NCBI GenBank assembly: GCA_009103225.1
Contig: RHPI01002368.1
Span: 641,131 to 705,130 of the forward strand
Length of the DNA stretch: 64,000 nucleotides
Source of the DNA: Chlorokybus atmophyticus
Taxonomy: Eukaryota; Streptophyta; Chlorokybophyceae; Chlorokybales; Chlorokybaceae
Direction of reading: 5' to 3'
Under the pieces are notes generated by a model. The model was not told where the DNA came from, searched no databases, and was given only the letters and a program-made list of their open reading frames with translations. This document shows positions 51,102 through 61,430 of this stretch, piece by piece. Numbering within the stretch: position 1 is the first letter of the stretch; the number at the start of each line of letters is the position of its first letter. The position numbers and the translations under genes were made by a program.

Positions 51102-53009
51102 ATGGCTAGAATGTTCAGTCTCGTGGAGGATGACACTAGCAGCACCAGCACATCATTGTCATTCAGTGGAAGGCCAGGGACATTATCGTTGAGGGAGTTT
51201 ATTATGAAGTTCAAGGCTAAGTGTTTGCAATGGGAGACACGAGACCGGTCGTGGACGGAGGAGAAGACATTCCGACTAATCCCACGATACTTGAAACACG
51301 AGGCATACACCGTCTACGAGCAAATTGTCACCGAGCGGGAGCTTGCAGCAGCTGGCACGGTGGAGGAACGAGCGTTGAGGTCGGGAGGAGCGCCGGCATC
51401 GACAACATCAGCCATGGAAGAGCTTTACAAGAGGTTGAAGGAAGCATTCAAGCCCATGACAGCTGAAAAGATCAAGGAGCTGACTCTATTCCGGAGGAGA
51501 GAGGGTGAGACACCAAGGATGATGTACGGGAGGATGTACCGACTGTTGGAGGACACCGAGTACTCGATCTTGAAGGACAAGGCAGCCGCGATCGTCTATG
51601 TGGAGCAGCTGGAGCAACACCTATCAAAGGAGGTGAAGATTGCTATGGCGGGACAAGGATTGTTGAAGGAGTACTCGTTGCAGCATGCGTTCGAGATGGC
51701 GGAATCGGTGCAACACGCGGTGGAGTACAAAAGGACTATCCTAGCTCTGAACAGAGGGGAGACCAGCAGCAAGGAGACGAAGCAACCACTGACGACAACG
51801 GTGAGGGTGGCGACGGCGATGACGACACTGGCGGGGCGGAGCTGCTACGCGTGCGGTGCAGCCGACCACATTCAACGCGATTGTCCGAGGAGGGGCAGCA
51901 GCTCAAGGGAGGCTCAAACTGATCGGTGTGGGCACTGCGGGAAGACAGGCCACATGATGGATGAGTGTTGGAGCAAGCATCCGGAGCTGAGATTAAGTGC
52001 GGGAAGAGCACGAGCGGGGCGGATGCCAACGCAGCAGGTGATGATGGCGCGAGGGGGTGCCGCGGACATGACACCGACGACGAAGGTAGTCACGACCAGC
52101 AACGAGGCTTCGGCGGAGGCCACGGCGTTGCGCAACGAAGTGAAGGAGTTGAAGGCGGCCTTGGAGCAGCTGCAGGCGCGGATGCAAGGCATGCCATTCG
52201 AGTACGAAGCGTACGCGATGTGGCAAACACGGCGTGCAGCTGACGCGGTTGGCGAGCACGTGCCCGACAAGGGGGGTGACTACAACACGCGCGAGGAGCT
52301 GGTCGGGACCGGCACGGAGGTGTTGAAGGTCGAGGAGAAAGTGCAGGTGTGTCATGTGAAGCTCATCACGGCACCAGAGCAGCAACGCGAGGTAGACGAA
52401 AAGATGAAGGTGGTGCGTACAGCTGCGCGCAGCGACGACACCTTGGTTCTCACGAGGCCGGCGATGCGTGCGCGCGTGTGGCCGCGAGTGGCGATGGTGG
52501 ACAACAAGGAAGGACACATCAGCATCGGAGGGTATGTACCGCGCTCAGTGTTGCTAGACACGGGTGCGCAGCCAGTCATGTTGGGGAGGACGGCGACGGA
52601 GGCGTTGCAGCTGAGCGACAACGACCTCGAGCCATGCCCGTTCAACATAGAGACGGCGTTGGGGAAAACGGAGTCCGTGCGAGGGCGTACGAAGGAGCAG
52701 CTACCTATCAAGCTATGTGGCAATGACAAGGGGGAGAGCTGCATATTCTGGACACAATGCCTTGTGACGAATTCGACGTCGTTCGACTTGTTGGTGGGGC
52801 AAGACTGCATGTATCCGGTGGGGATGTACATCGACAACTGGATGGAGACAGCGTGTTTCCGTCCGCAATGGAGGAGTGGCAGTGGCGTGAAGGCGTTCAT
52901 ACCTTTACGACTACACTACGGAGCACGAGGACCGAGAGGGGACGCGATGCGACTGATGCGAAAGGAGGCAGCGGGGAGCTACGTGCACAACGACGGGGAG
53001 TTGGACTGA
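51102..53009 (+). CDS. gag: Intact Gag-protease polyprotein of a Gypsy element, 635 aa
   Basis: The longest uninterrupted frame in the window. ATG 51,102 (MARMFSLVEDDTSSTSTS) is chosen because the upstream in-frame codons lack an ATG. Order: capsid-like Gag (about residues 30-215, EAFKPMTAEKIKELTLFRRR, then LKDKAAAIVYVEQLEQHL), two CCHC knuckles (CYACGAADHIQRDC near 248, CGHCGKTGHMMDEC near 276), a helical segment (NEVKELKAALEQLQARM near 350) and an aspartic protease with an intact LLDTGAQPVMLG (near 485). The end, ACFRPQWRSGSGVKAFIPLR, corresponds to the end of the GypD protease, so it is a relative of GypD Gag. No RT, integrase or methyltransferase follows, so the unit is non-autonomous or 3'-truncated. 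A purine tract (AAGGGGGGTGGG, about 53,062-53,073) then TGTAGCC may be the edge of a 3' LTR. Confidence 0.85.
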   Translation: MARMFSLVEDDTSSTSTSLSFSGRPGTLSLREFIMKFKAKCLQWETRDRSWTEEKTFRLIPRYLKHEAYTVYEQIVTERELAAAGTVEERALRSGGAPASTTSAMEELYKRLKEAFKPMTAEKIKELTLFRRREGETPRMMYGRMYRLLEDTEYSILKDKAAAIVYVEQLEQHLSKEVKIAMAGQGLLKEYSLQHAFEMAESVQHAVEYKRTILALNRGETSSKETKQPLTTTVRVATAMTTLAGRSCYACGAADHIQRDCPRRGSSSREAQTDRCGHCGKTGHMMDECWSKHPELRLSAGRARAGRMPTQQVMMARGGAADMTPTTKVVTTSNEASAEATALRNEVKELKAALEQLQARMQGMPFEYEAYAMWQTRRAADAVGEHVPDKGGDYNTREELVGTGTEVLKVEEKVQVCHVKLITAPEQQREVDEKMKVVRTAARSDDTLVLTRPAMRARVWPRVAMVDNKEGHISIGGYVPRSVLLDTGAQPVMLGRTATEALQLSDNDLEPCPFNIETALGKTESVRGRTKEQLPIKLCGNDKGESCIFWTQCLVTNSTSFDLLVGQDCMYPVGMYIDNWMETACFRPQWRSGSGVKAFIPLRLHYGARGPRGDAMRLMRKEAAGSYVHNDGELD

Positions 53010-53086
53010 AACAGTATGGAGAACTACATGTGGCGGGTACTTCGGGGACCTCAGCCTCACTAAGGGGGGTGGGTGTAGCCTGTTCA

Positions 53087-53869
53087 CTATGTACACATGT
53101 AGCTAGACATGCTAGTGTATGAGTAGAAGAAGGAGACATTGCATGAAGTTGCAGTGTTGTGTATGAGTAGCAGCATGTGAACATGTGCTAGAGTGTGTAT
53201 CGAGGAGACATGGCGCGACAGTGAGCCCACCTCAACGGCTGCAGTTCGTTGTTCTTCAAGGATGGCAGCAGAACGGTCCAGGATCCGGGTCCGTATCGCG
53301 GCCGTCTTGATCTCAATCTCTGCAGGGGTCAGGTTGACGATCACTAACTCAGGTTCCTCCTCCTCTGCTCTGTCAGTGGCTGCCGCTATAGACAATCCGG
53401 TAAGTGCAGCAGGAGTGGCAGGTGGAAAGACGGCTGCTGGACTGTGCAGTGATGCATGTGCTATGGTACTGGCGAGCTCGCCATAGCCATCAACTCGATG
53501 CAGTTCAGCAACAGACTTCAAGACATCATGTGCTTCATGGTCCACATACGGAGCAGCAATGTGAAAAGAGATCTCATGTTTCCAGTCTTGTTCATCAGAG
53601 CTTACTGTCGCATCTTGGAGTGGAACTTGCTGATGAATTCGTCCAGCAAGGTACGGAGAAGCGCAGGGACGTGGTTGAGCTGGAAGCCTCCCTCTCGTAG
53701 TCGACACTATCGGACGAGAGTGGGGAAGCTCGATGCCGTGGAGTGGAAAGGAACAGAGTGAAATCAGAGACAGCACGTGAGCCTCTGCTGCTACGATCGT
53801 TGCTCCCATCGCTGGTCCGCTCGTAGGTGAGGTTGGAGGTTGGGCTTCAGCTGCTGAGGTCACCCTCAT
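53087..53869 (-). CDS. Unassigned 260-aa ORF, possibly a displaced Gag N-terminus
   Basis: I recognise no domain. It has an acidic then helical segment (DRAEEEEPELVIVNLTPAEI, then RTRILDRSAAILEEQRTAAV) and otherwise low-complexity Ala/Ser/His-rich sequence; the last ~35 codons look non-coding. It lies on the same strand as GypD copy 2, on the far side of the plus-strand Gag-protease unit. It could be the missing N-terminus of GypD copy 2 Gag, separated by that insertion. This is inference; no target duplication was found. Confidence 0.35.
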   Translation of the reverse strand: MRVTSAAEAQPPTSPTSGPAMGATIVAAEAHVLSLISLCSFPLHGIELPHSRPIVSTTRGRLPAQPRPCASPYLAGRIHQQVPLQDATVSSDEQDWKHEISFHIAAPYVDHEAHDVLKSVAELHRVDGYGELASTIAHASLHSPAAVFPPATPAALTGLSIAAATDRAEEEEPELVIVNLTPAEIEIKTAAIRTRILDRSAAILEEQRTAAVEVGSLSRHVSSIHTLAHVHMLLLIHNTATSCNVSFFYSYTSMSSYMCT

Positions 53870-55350
53870 CTATTGGAGAGAACCGGGTGGGCCTGCTCAG
53901 ACATCTAGTCCAAAGGGGAAAGTGTATGTATGCAGGGTAGAGTGTTTGTGCTCTACCGCCTGTCTTGATGCCGCTACCACTCACCACACTAGTGCTTATG
54001 TGCGCACTATGTAATGACAATGACAACGAATGCCCAGGGATGTGTCCCCAGATACAGACTGCACTATCTGATGCAGAATGCAACACACTCACTTGAGCAA
54101 AGGGTGACATTGTGAGTCAACAAGCCATGACGATAGGTAGTGCTGTTTACACAGTTATTTGCATTAGTGGAAAATGTGTTACACTGTTAAGTGAGGTGAA
54201 TGAGCAAGCAACACGTGGATACTATGTCCTGACTGATGCCAACAAGCACACTGCAATCAGGCACACCAGGCTCATAGCGATGACAAGCACTATGCACACA
54301 CGAGCATGCACAGGCTCTCACACAGTGAGGGGGTTCTTTGTAACCGGGATGGCGTGTTCGTAGTTCAGGTTGTTTCACAAGCTCTTAGCTTTGTTGAGAT
54401 GGACGATGAGAAGCCTACACATACACATGTGTGCACGCCAACAGCAACACCAACATGGAGAAACCATGCACTACAGGACCTTAGCATATGCACATGCTAC
54501 ATCGTGACTAGCGACTCTACACCAACAAGAGTGTTTCAGAGTGTACAAGTCCGGGCTTTAGTACCCGCCAGCTACACATGCTTCTACTCTAGAAGCTACT
54601 GCGTCTAGCACACTCAACCTTAACCTGCGCTTTAAGTTGCTCCACGTAGCTAACTTCAAGAGCTTTTCAACATGCTGTCATACGTGCCATATGGCCAAGT
54701 AACCACCGAGCTGTCATCATTCTTCTAACCACGCCTGAGTCTTCCAAATTCATGTCCGCGCCGCGCCTGGAACCTTCTCTGAACTCATGTCGACGCCTGG
54801 ACCTTTTCGAGTCTTCGCCTGGAACCTTCTGGCGGCTATTCCTATGTAAAGGGCAAGCTGACTGACTGACCTATTGACCTGAATGTAGGAATATCCTCAA
54901 CAAGCTTTCTCACAGTGTCACCAGCTAATCCGGTGAACGCTGTAACTACTTATACAAGTCAAATCATGACTGTTTAGAACATAAGCTGACAATCATACCG
55001 AGGCTATTTCCACAGCAATTGTCACTCGATATAGAACACAACTTATAACCGAACTCACAACTAAACAGCTACGCGCGGTGCCTATGTAGGCTATGGTCGC
55101 GAGCTACCCTGATGTCATGACCTAGCTACTGGTCAAAGACGCATGCGCGTTGGTATGTTGGTAGGCCGGGCGACGGTTTTGATGTAGCCATGCCCGATGA
55201 AGGCTGGTATGTGTGGGCATTAGGCATGACGTTGCGCATGAAAGAGGTAAAGCAGCATGTGTTACGTTAATACACCTATCATAGCTGACTTGCCCGCTGA
55301 CTCTAACTTGGTAGGGATCCTGGTAGGGACATTGCTGCACACAAAATCGT
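53870..55350. other. Stretch without recognised gene
   Basis: An 83-codon frame at 54,112-54,363 and several shorter ones lack recognisable motifs. Three CGCCTGGA(A)CC repeats lie at 54,764-54,830, two containing GAACCTTC. Confidence 0.4.
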
Positions 55351-55351
55351 C

Positions 55352-56550
55352 AATTGGGGTGATAACTGCAGCGTACAATTTAAGTGCGCAAAATAATTTG
55401 GACAGATAGCAAAGTTTGGAGTGCCTTTTCCCGCGACCTCTGCATCGGCTGTTGAATGCGAGGACAACGCTGCGGCTTATTGTCATATAAAGCTGGAGTG
55501 GCATTATCCTTGCCCTCAGCATGGTAAAGGAGAACACGACTGCCAGGGAGGAACATTAAAGCACCTTCTCGACAGGGCATTGCTGCAAGGAGAACAGATA
55601 GTGAATGCTGAGTCCGCAGCACATCACGCTAATGAGCACCTGGGCCGAGGAGCTGTTCCACGCATGTATCTCCAGAAGGCGAGGCGTGTGTGCGGAAGCG
55701 TTTTTTTCACCTTTCGGACATTGACTAGGTTGTGCATAAACCGGAAGGAAGCAATCACCGGACAGTGCCAGGCACTACGAAGTTCCAGGCCGTGCGAGGA
55801 ACGGGTGAAGCGGACCGCTTCATGTCCCGTGCGCTCTCTTGCTTCTGTGTACCATGTGTCGAGGAGCTACACTCTAGATGCGTCAACAAGTGCGGAAGCA
55901 GCAGGTGCGTGACTGGAGATGATGAAGCGGAAGAGGCTGAGCAAGAGGTAAGCACTTCTCGGATCTTAGAAGTGCAGTAACTAAACATTTGGCACATGTA
56001 GCTGAATGTCTTGTGAGACAGTGCTGAGCCTGCAAGTTAATGAAGGTTCAGTATCCTGCATTGCTTGCTGCAAGTTAACGGACGTCCAGCATCTTGCAAT
56101 GTGCTGATGAAGCAGGGTATTGCAGTTTTCGCAATCTGAGTGCTTGCTATCTTGCAGATGCTCATGCTAAACCAAGAGACGCTGGCATTAACCTTGAAGA
56201 AGGGGGATCTCTTCGTTATATCTTCAGTTAGGAGCGCTGAAGATCACGACAAAGATGCACCTTATTGGATCCTTCAATGTGTGGAGGAGGCAGAAAGAAA
56301 TCGTCAATCCACAACCCGTGCGGACAGCTACGGCAACAGGGTGCTGCCGGACACCCTCTACGTTACAGGAGTATACTTTCGGCGACTCACGCAACAACAT
56401 GTCACAATTCAAATTTGTTGCCAAAACGGTCGTTGTGGTTCCTACCGCCTCAACCCCACAAAAAGGCAAGAGTACCAGCTTACTTCCTGCGGTGCGCACG
56501 CAAGGTCACGTTGGAGCGGGAGTCCACGAGTGAACGACTACCCGCAGTAA
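55352..56550 (+). pseudogene. C-terminal half of the uncharacterised transposon-like family, with an intron
   Basis: The first exon reads NWGDNCSVQFKCAK, a TAA at 55,394, then IAKFGVPF, LEWHYPCPQHGKGEHDCQGG and LKHLLDRALLQGEQIVNAES. The H-G/A-K-G-X-X-D-X-X-G-G block is the signature I associate with the family of the 519-1,209 fragment. A frame change near 55,690 and a TAG at 55,726 follow, then FQAVRGTGEADRFMSRALSC and FCVPCVEELHSRCVN. The exon ends at 55,947 (GAG/GTAAGC). The frame resumes in phase at 56,158 (TTGCAG/ATG) with KKGDLFVISSVRS, DKDAPYWILQCVEEAERN and TLYVTGVYFRRL, running to 56,530. No nuclease motif is assigned. Confidence 0.5.
55948..56157 (+). other. Probable GT-AG intron, 210 bp, phase 0
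   Basis: Donor GAG/GTAAGC and acceptor TATCTTGCAG join two frames that both read sensibly. Removal skips a TAA at 55,978. Confidence 0.6.
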
Positions 56551-56965
56551 GTCCAGGCTAAAGACATGGAAAGGTATAAGGGAGTTGTTTCGCATACGGG
56601 ACGAGCTGCATGAGGCCATCCTTGAGGTGTTGCGAAGTAAATTAGCTAGGCTTGTACATTTGTTTGGCTAAGTGTAGATTGTTTACCAGATAATGCAAGT
56701 TGCTGCAGTGGATGTTGAATCATGTTTTTCGTGTATCATTTGCTGCCGTGGATGTCGCTTCATGTATCTTAAAGAGTTGGTATTGTAACTATCATCATGT
56801 CTTCATGTAGGAATTAGCTCAGTAGTTATGATGAGTTTAATGTGCATTCGAGATAAAATCTTGTGCAAATTGCAATAACAGCTGTTTTCAGCCTATCCTA
56901 GGCCCGTCTTTATAACTTTGAAGCGCCCAAGCCATTTGCATAAAGTGTCCCCCCGGATCTTGCTA
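56551..56965. other. Stretch without recognised gene
   Basis: Downstream flank of the transposon-like gene. TTGTAACT at about 56,784 and a TGCTGCMGTGGATGT repeat (about 56,702 and 56,742) are the only notable points. Confidence 0.35.
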
Positions 56966-56969
56966 CACG

Positions 56970-57485
56970 CCATGAGCTGTGTGTCGCATATAACTGGTGT
57001 ATGAATTATGAGTTTATGAAGCGCACGAAATGCGCGCCCATGAACTCAGAAACTCGTTAATGAGTCTTGAGACTCTTGTGCCCCTAGTGCCCTAGGAACT
57101 TGGGGGCACAAGCACTCATTGGAGTGAGTTGTGAGTCACAAGCTCTTTATACGATCGCTTGAAACCCTAGCACGTCGGCACCATCCTTGGCGTGGGTGGC
57201 GAGTGTGGTTTACTTTACACGTGTACAGGCTGCTCAGGCTTCGACCTCTGCATCGGCAGCCACAGCGCCATCGCCAAGTCAAAGATTGAAGAAGCGCGTG
57301 ACTTTCGCACCTGGTTTAAAAGTAGTGGTTCCCAGCAGTTGTAGCCTAGCACCCTAGTGCAGACGTTGTGTATAAGTCATTTTATAACTATACAGTCGCG
57401 CATTTGTATTGTAATGCACTTGGGTGCTGGGCGTAGCCACCGTGCGATCAACCCATAGCGACCCCTCAGCATCACAGTATTTTCA
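56970..57485 (-). repeat. DIRS-associated terminal repeat family, copy at 57 kb
   Basis: Reversed relative to the 10.75-kb copy. It starts at GAGCTGTGTGTCGCATATAAC and ends at CATAGCGACCCCTCAGCAT. In DIRS element 1 these two ends are joined head to tail, so this copy looks like a solo linear unit of the same repeat. Confidence 0.7.
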
Positions 57486-57729
57486 CCTTTAAAGAGGGCC
57501 ACTTGTGCGTGGGGTGCGTGGTTGTTAGGCGTTGAAGGGGCTTTTCCCCTCGTTCCTATAAGTCGAGGGGTGGGGTGGGGTGGTGTTGTGCACGCACCGG
57601 TAGAAATGGCCCCCCAACAGTTTGGCCTTGCCCACAACAATTAAATGGAGATTCAGCTATAACTTGATTAGGGATGCATGCATTAGGGATGCATGCATAT
57701 GTAAGCAACATATCAATGTTTGCACTTTT

Positions 57730-58152
57730 TGTTGAGTCATTCCTACATACGATCAGCATCGACCCTCCACACAGGAGTAGAAGGTCGTAAGGACGAGCAC
57801 TAGGTCCGGACTTAGCAAGATGGCGTCGTCGGACCAGACTCCGGATTTCAGACTGGAGCCTTACTAACTGCTTTGTATCTCCGCGTATACTTACTCATGT
57901 TGGGCGTGTAAGAGCTTGTTAAAAAGCTCTGGTTGTAAGAAAGACAACGCAGCTTAGAGCGCGTCAAAAGGCTGAGTATAGCTTACGCAGTGCTTGCAAA
58001 CGTAGACGTGTGTGTAACTGGCTGGTATAAGAACCAGCGGACAACTTGTAATAGATGAATGTGATGTGACTTGTGTATGCTCTGGTGGCGGTAGCTCTGT
58101 CTCTGTGTGTCTATGCTTGCCTCAATCACATGTGCATGCTAGTCCTTTAATA
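57730..58152 (+). repeat. Cop3 5' LTR
   Basis: Two bases shorter than the 3' LTR near its start and with a changed end (TTTAATA). Contains no TTGACY array, unlike CopA and Cop2. Confidence 0.93.
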
Positions 58153-58168
58153 GGTTATGGGCCCACAC
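58153..58168 (+). promoter_or_regulatory. Cop3 primer-binding site
   Basis: GGTTATGGGCCCACAC adjoins the LTR; it complements an initiator tRNA-Met anticodon arm, as in CopA and Cop2. Confidence 0.65.
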
Positions 58169-58277
58169 TACGCTTGTGGAGTGTGAGACTAGCTTGAGTG
58201 CATAGTAGTTCTACACTACGGTAGCTTGGTAGCAGAGCCTTGGGTGTCAACTGCAAGTGAAGGCAGGCACGACAAAG

Positions 58278-59123
58278 ATGGAGGCGACCTACGACAAGGG
58301 GCAAATTGCAAAGCTGGATACCGACAACTACAACACATGGTGCGTGGAGATGAAGGTCTTGCTCATCCACAAGAAGGTGTGGAAGTATGTTTATCCGAAG
58401 GCACCACCACCAACACCAGGAGCGAACACTGTGTGGTCAGAGCATTCAGCAAAAGCACACTTTTTGCTTGTGTTGAACAGCAAACCGCATCACTTTCCCA
58501 TGCTCACTGCATGTGAAGATGGTAGACAAGCTTGGGAAAAGCTATCAGCCGTTTTCAGAGCCAAGAACAATGCCAGAAAGTTGCATCTACGCAAGCAGCT
58601 CAGCGCACTCAGGAAGGAGGCAGCAGAACCCATCACAAAGTATGTTGCGCGCGCGAGAGAGCTGTGGGCGGACCTCATCAACGTCGGCCACAACATGGGG
58701 GAGACGGAGGTAGTGCTGGCCATTGTTGCAGGGCTACCAGCAGAGTACGAGGTCGTCGCAACCCAGCTGGAGACGTCATCATCGGAGTTGACGTTAGACG
58801 ATGTGCTACCGAAGCTGCTCACCGTGGAGCAGAGGGTTGTGAAGAAGGACGAGCAAGCGGATGTTGTCGCCTTCTACACCGGCAAGCACGCAAAGAAGAG
58901 CAACCATGAAGAGAAGTACAAGGGCAACAAGCCAGGCAATCCTCGTCGCAAAGACCTCACATGCCACTGGTGTGGTTGGAAGGGGCACATTGTGAAGGAC
59001 TGTAGGAAGAAACAACAGGGGAAACCTAAAGCAAGCACCAGCAACACTGGCAACGAGCACCAGCACAAGGAGAAACATGTCGCCTTCACTGCATCCAGGT
59101 CGAGGGCGGGCACAGCTTTCTGA
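58278..59123 (+). pseudogene. gag: Cop3 gag
   Basis: Intact frame from ATG 58,278 (MEATYDKGQIAKLDTDNYNT) to a TGA at 59,121: about 281 residues. Copia Gag core (VEMKVLLIHKKVWKYVYPKA, then RAKNNARKLHLRKQLSALRK and KYVARARELWADLINVGHN) and one CCHC knuckle, CHWCGWKGHIVKDC. The TGA lies immediately before GVDSGCDRHLT, the protease active site in the same frame. It therefore probably replaces a Trp codon inside a once continuous Gag-Pol frame and is not a natural gag end. Gag itself may still be made. Confidence 0.85.
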
Positions 59124-60512
59124 GGGGTGGACTCTGGCTGCGATCGTCATCTCACATCAAACAAAGAGGTGATAGAGGGCTACAGGAAGCTGACGTCCAC
59201 AATGTGGCGGGCTTCGGTGGTGAAGTACTGGTGGCTGAGAGAGTTGGCAATGTGCGACTTCTGTGCAAGGTTGGTAACACACAGCGAGATGTGTTGTTAC
59301 GAGACGTCCTGCATGTTCCGAAGGCTTTTGCGAGTTTGTTCTCTGTAAGAGTTACTGAGCACTTGGGAGTCGGGATAGTGTGCCGGAAGGGTGGCTGCAC
59401 AGTTATCTTTGATGGGGTCGTGCACATGGTTGGAATCACTGATCCGGGAGGGCTCTACCATGTGGAGCAGCACTCTCAGGACATTGACATTCAAGCCATG
59501 GTGGTGAAGGACAAGGAGTTGCCAACATTGTGGCATCGAAGGTTCGGGCATCTCAGCTACATCAACCTCACTCGCCTTGTCGCTGACAAGATGGTTAAGG
59601 GCATTCCATCGCAATACATAAAACTTAAGAATGCATCAGGTGCACTTTGTGAACCATGCCTGGTTGCAAAGCAGCATGCTATGCCATTCCCATCATCCTC
59701 GTCTTGCGGTCAGCATCCTTGCGAGCTTGTGCACATGGATGTCTGTGGCCCTATGCGCATTGTGGCGAAGGGAGGGTCCAGGTACTTTGCTACATTCCTC
59801 GATGACTACAGCAAGCTATCCGTCATCTTTCCATTGACATTAAAGTCAGAAGTTGCTGGAGATGTGCGCACGGTTGTGGCCTTGTTGGAGACCCAGTCCA
59901 GCAACAAGATGAAGGCAATGAGGAGTGCTCGAGGAGGGGAGTACATTAACAAGGAGTTGAACGAGTTCTTTGCCAGCAAGGGCATACGCTACGAGACAAC
60001 GGCACCCTACACCCCGCAGCAGAAATGGAGCAGCTGAACGCCTCAGCAGGACACTCTTGGAGCGTGTTTGAGCCATGCTCAACGACACAAAAATGGAAGA
60101 CAATTTGTGGAAGGAGGCGGTATTCACTGCCAACTACATCCGCAACAGGTCTTCGGTGAGCTCAGAGCAGAAGACTCCGTGGGAGCACTTCTATGGAGTC
60201 ACACCAGATGTGAGTGGTATGCGTGTGTTTGGATGCACGGCATATGCACTAGCGCCTGAACAGCTTAGGCACAAGTTGGAACCAGTCAGCAAGAAGGGCA
60301 TCTTCGTTGGCTACGAGCCGGGTTCAAAGGCTTACAGGATCTTGCTGGAAGACACTCAGAAGATCATCGTGAGCAGAGAGGTGGCTTTCCATGAGGGATT
60401 ATCACAACCAGAAGCAGGCTTCTGTTCGGGAGATGACGATGAAGTACAGCCACAGGAGCATCATAAGACAGTGGAGGCTGAGGGCGAGGCAGTCATCAAC
60501 AACAAGGGCTAG
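59124..60512 (+). pseudogene. Cop3 protease and integrase
   Basis: Protease D-S-G is present (GVDSGCDRHLT, 59,127). A frame change near 59,200 is followed by an open run to 60,037. This contains the pre-integrase zinc domain (LWHRRFGHLSYINLTRLV to CEPCLVAKQHAMPF) and integrase LVHMDVCGPMRIV (first Asp). The second Asp is Ala: RSARGGEYINKEL in place of RSDRGGEY (codon 59,927-59,929). An extra base near 60,023 and a TGA at 60,069 (Arg, CGA to TGA) separate the Glu part (NGAAERLSRTLLERV). NYIRNRSSVSSEQKTPWEHF and VFGCTAYALAPEQLRHKLEP continue to a TAG at 60,510. Confidence 0.87.
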
Positions 60513-60581
60513 CGAGACTCGGCTGTAGCAGGCCAGGAGAAGCCGCACCTACAGCAGGAGCACGCAGCTCGAAGATACCCA

Positions 60582-61430
60582 GTGAGGGAGAGAAAGGCAC
60601 CTGACTTCTTACACAAGGCACACGTCGCCAGTGTGCACAATGAGGAGCCAAGCACCTACGATGAGGCATTGTTAGCACTAGATGCGGAGCAATGGCAGCG
60701 TGCTATAAATGAGGAGATCGCGTCACTCCATGCCAACAACACTTGGTCACTCAAGCAGTTACCGCAAGGAGTGAAGACCATTCCAGTGAAATGGGTCTTC
60801 AAGGTGAAGCGTGATGGTCGGGGCAACATTGAGCGCTACAAGGCAAGACTGGTGGCAAAGGGATTATTGCAGCAGGAAGGTGTGGACTTCAACGAAGTGT
60901 TTGCACCTGCAAGTAAGCATACCACCTTCCGTGCACTGCTAGTTGTGGTTGCTGCTGCGGACCTCAAGCTGCATCACCTCGATGTGAAGACTGCCTTCCT
61001 CTACGGAGAGCTGGAGGAGGAGATCTTTATTGAGCAACCACCTGGATATGAAGAGGGGGAGAGAGGCACAGCGTGCAAGCTGAGCAAGGCTGTACGGGCT
61101 GCGACAGTCACCGCGTATGTGGCACATCAAGCTCACCAAAAAGCTGGAGGCACTTGGCTTCACCGCATCCTCTGTAGACCCTGGGCTCTTCTTCCATGTA
61201 GACAACAAGGTCTGGTGCTCATGTATGTGGATGATATTCTCATTACCGCCAGGCAGGTGCACCACCTGCAGGAGACGAAACTTGCTCTACAGCAAGCATT
61301 CTCAGTTCGTGATCTTGGAGAGGCCAAGTGGTTCCTTGGCATGGTGATTGAGCGCGACAGGGCTGCTCACGATCAAGATCAGTCAGGAGCAGACTCTGAG
61401 CAGACTCGTCACCAAGTTCGGGTTCACTGA
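60582..61430 (+). pseudogene. Cop3 reverse transcriptase
   Basis: EEIASLHANNTWSLKQLPQG, VKWVFKVKRDGRGNIERYKA, KHTTFRALLVVVAAADLKLH, HLDVKTAFLYGELEEEIFIE, then a frame change near 61,105. The other frame carries MWHIKLTKKLEALGFTASSV. A second change near 61,205 restores the first frame and gives LMYVDDILI, so YVDD and the motif A Asp (LDVKTAF) are intact. FSVRDLGEAKWFLGMVIER follows. The frame changes again near 61,345. Confidence 0.9.

Noticed and set aside
51736-52900. Antisense frames of 112-182 codons
   Set aside because: Opposite strand of the intact Gag-protease gene.
58224-58237. TTGGTAGCAGAGCC as the Cop3 primer site
   Set aside because: Lies about 70 nt after the LTR; the adjacent GGTTATGGGCCCACAC is shared by all Copia families here.
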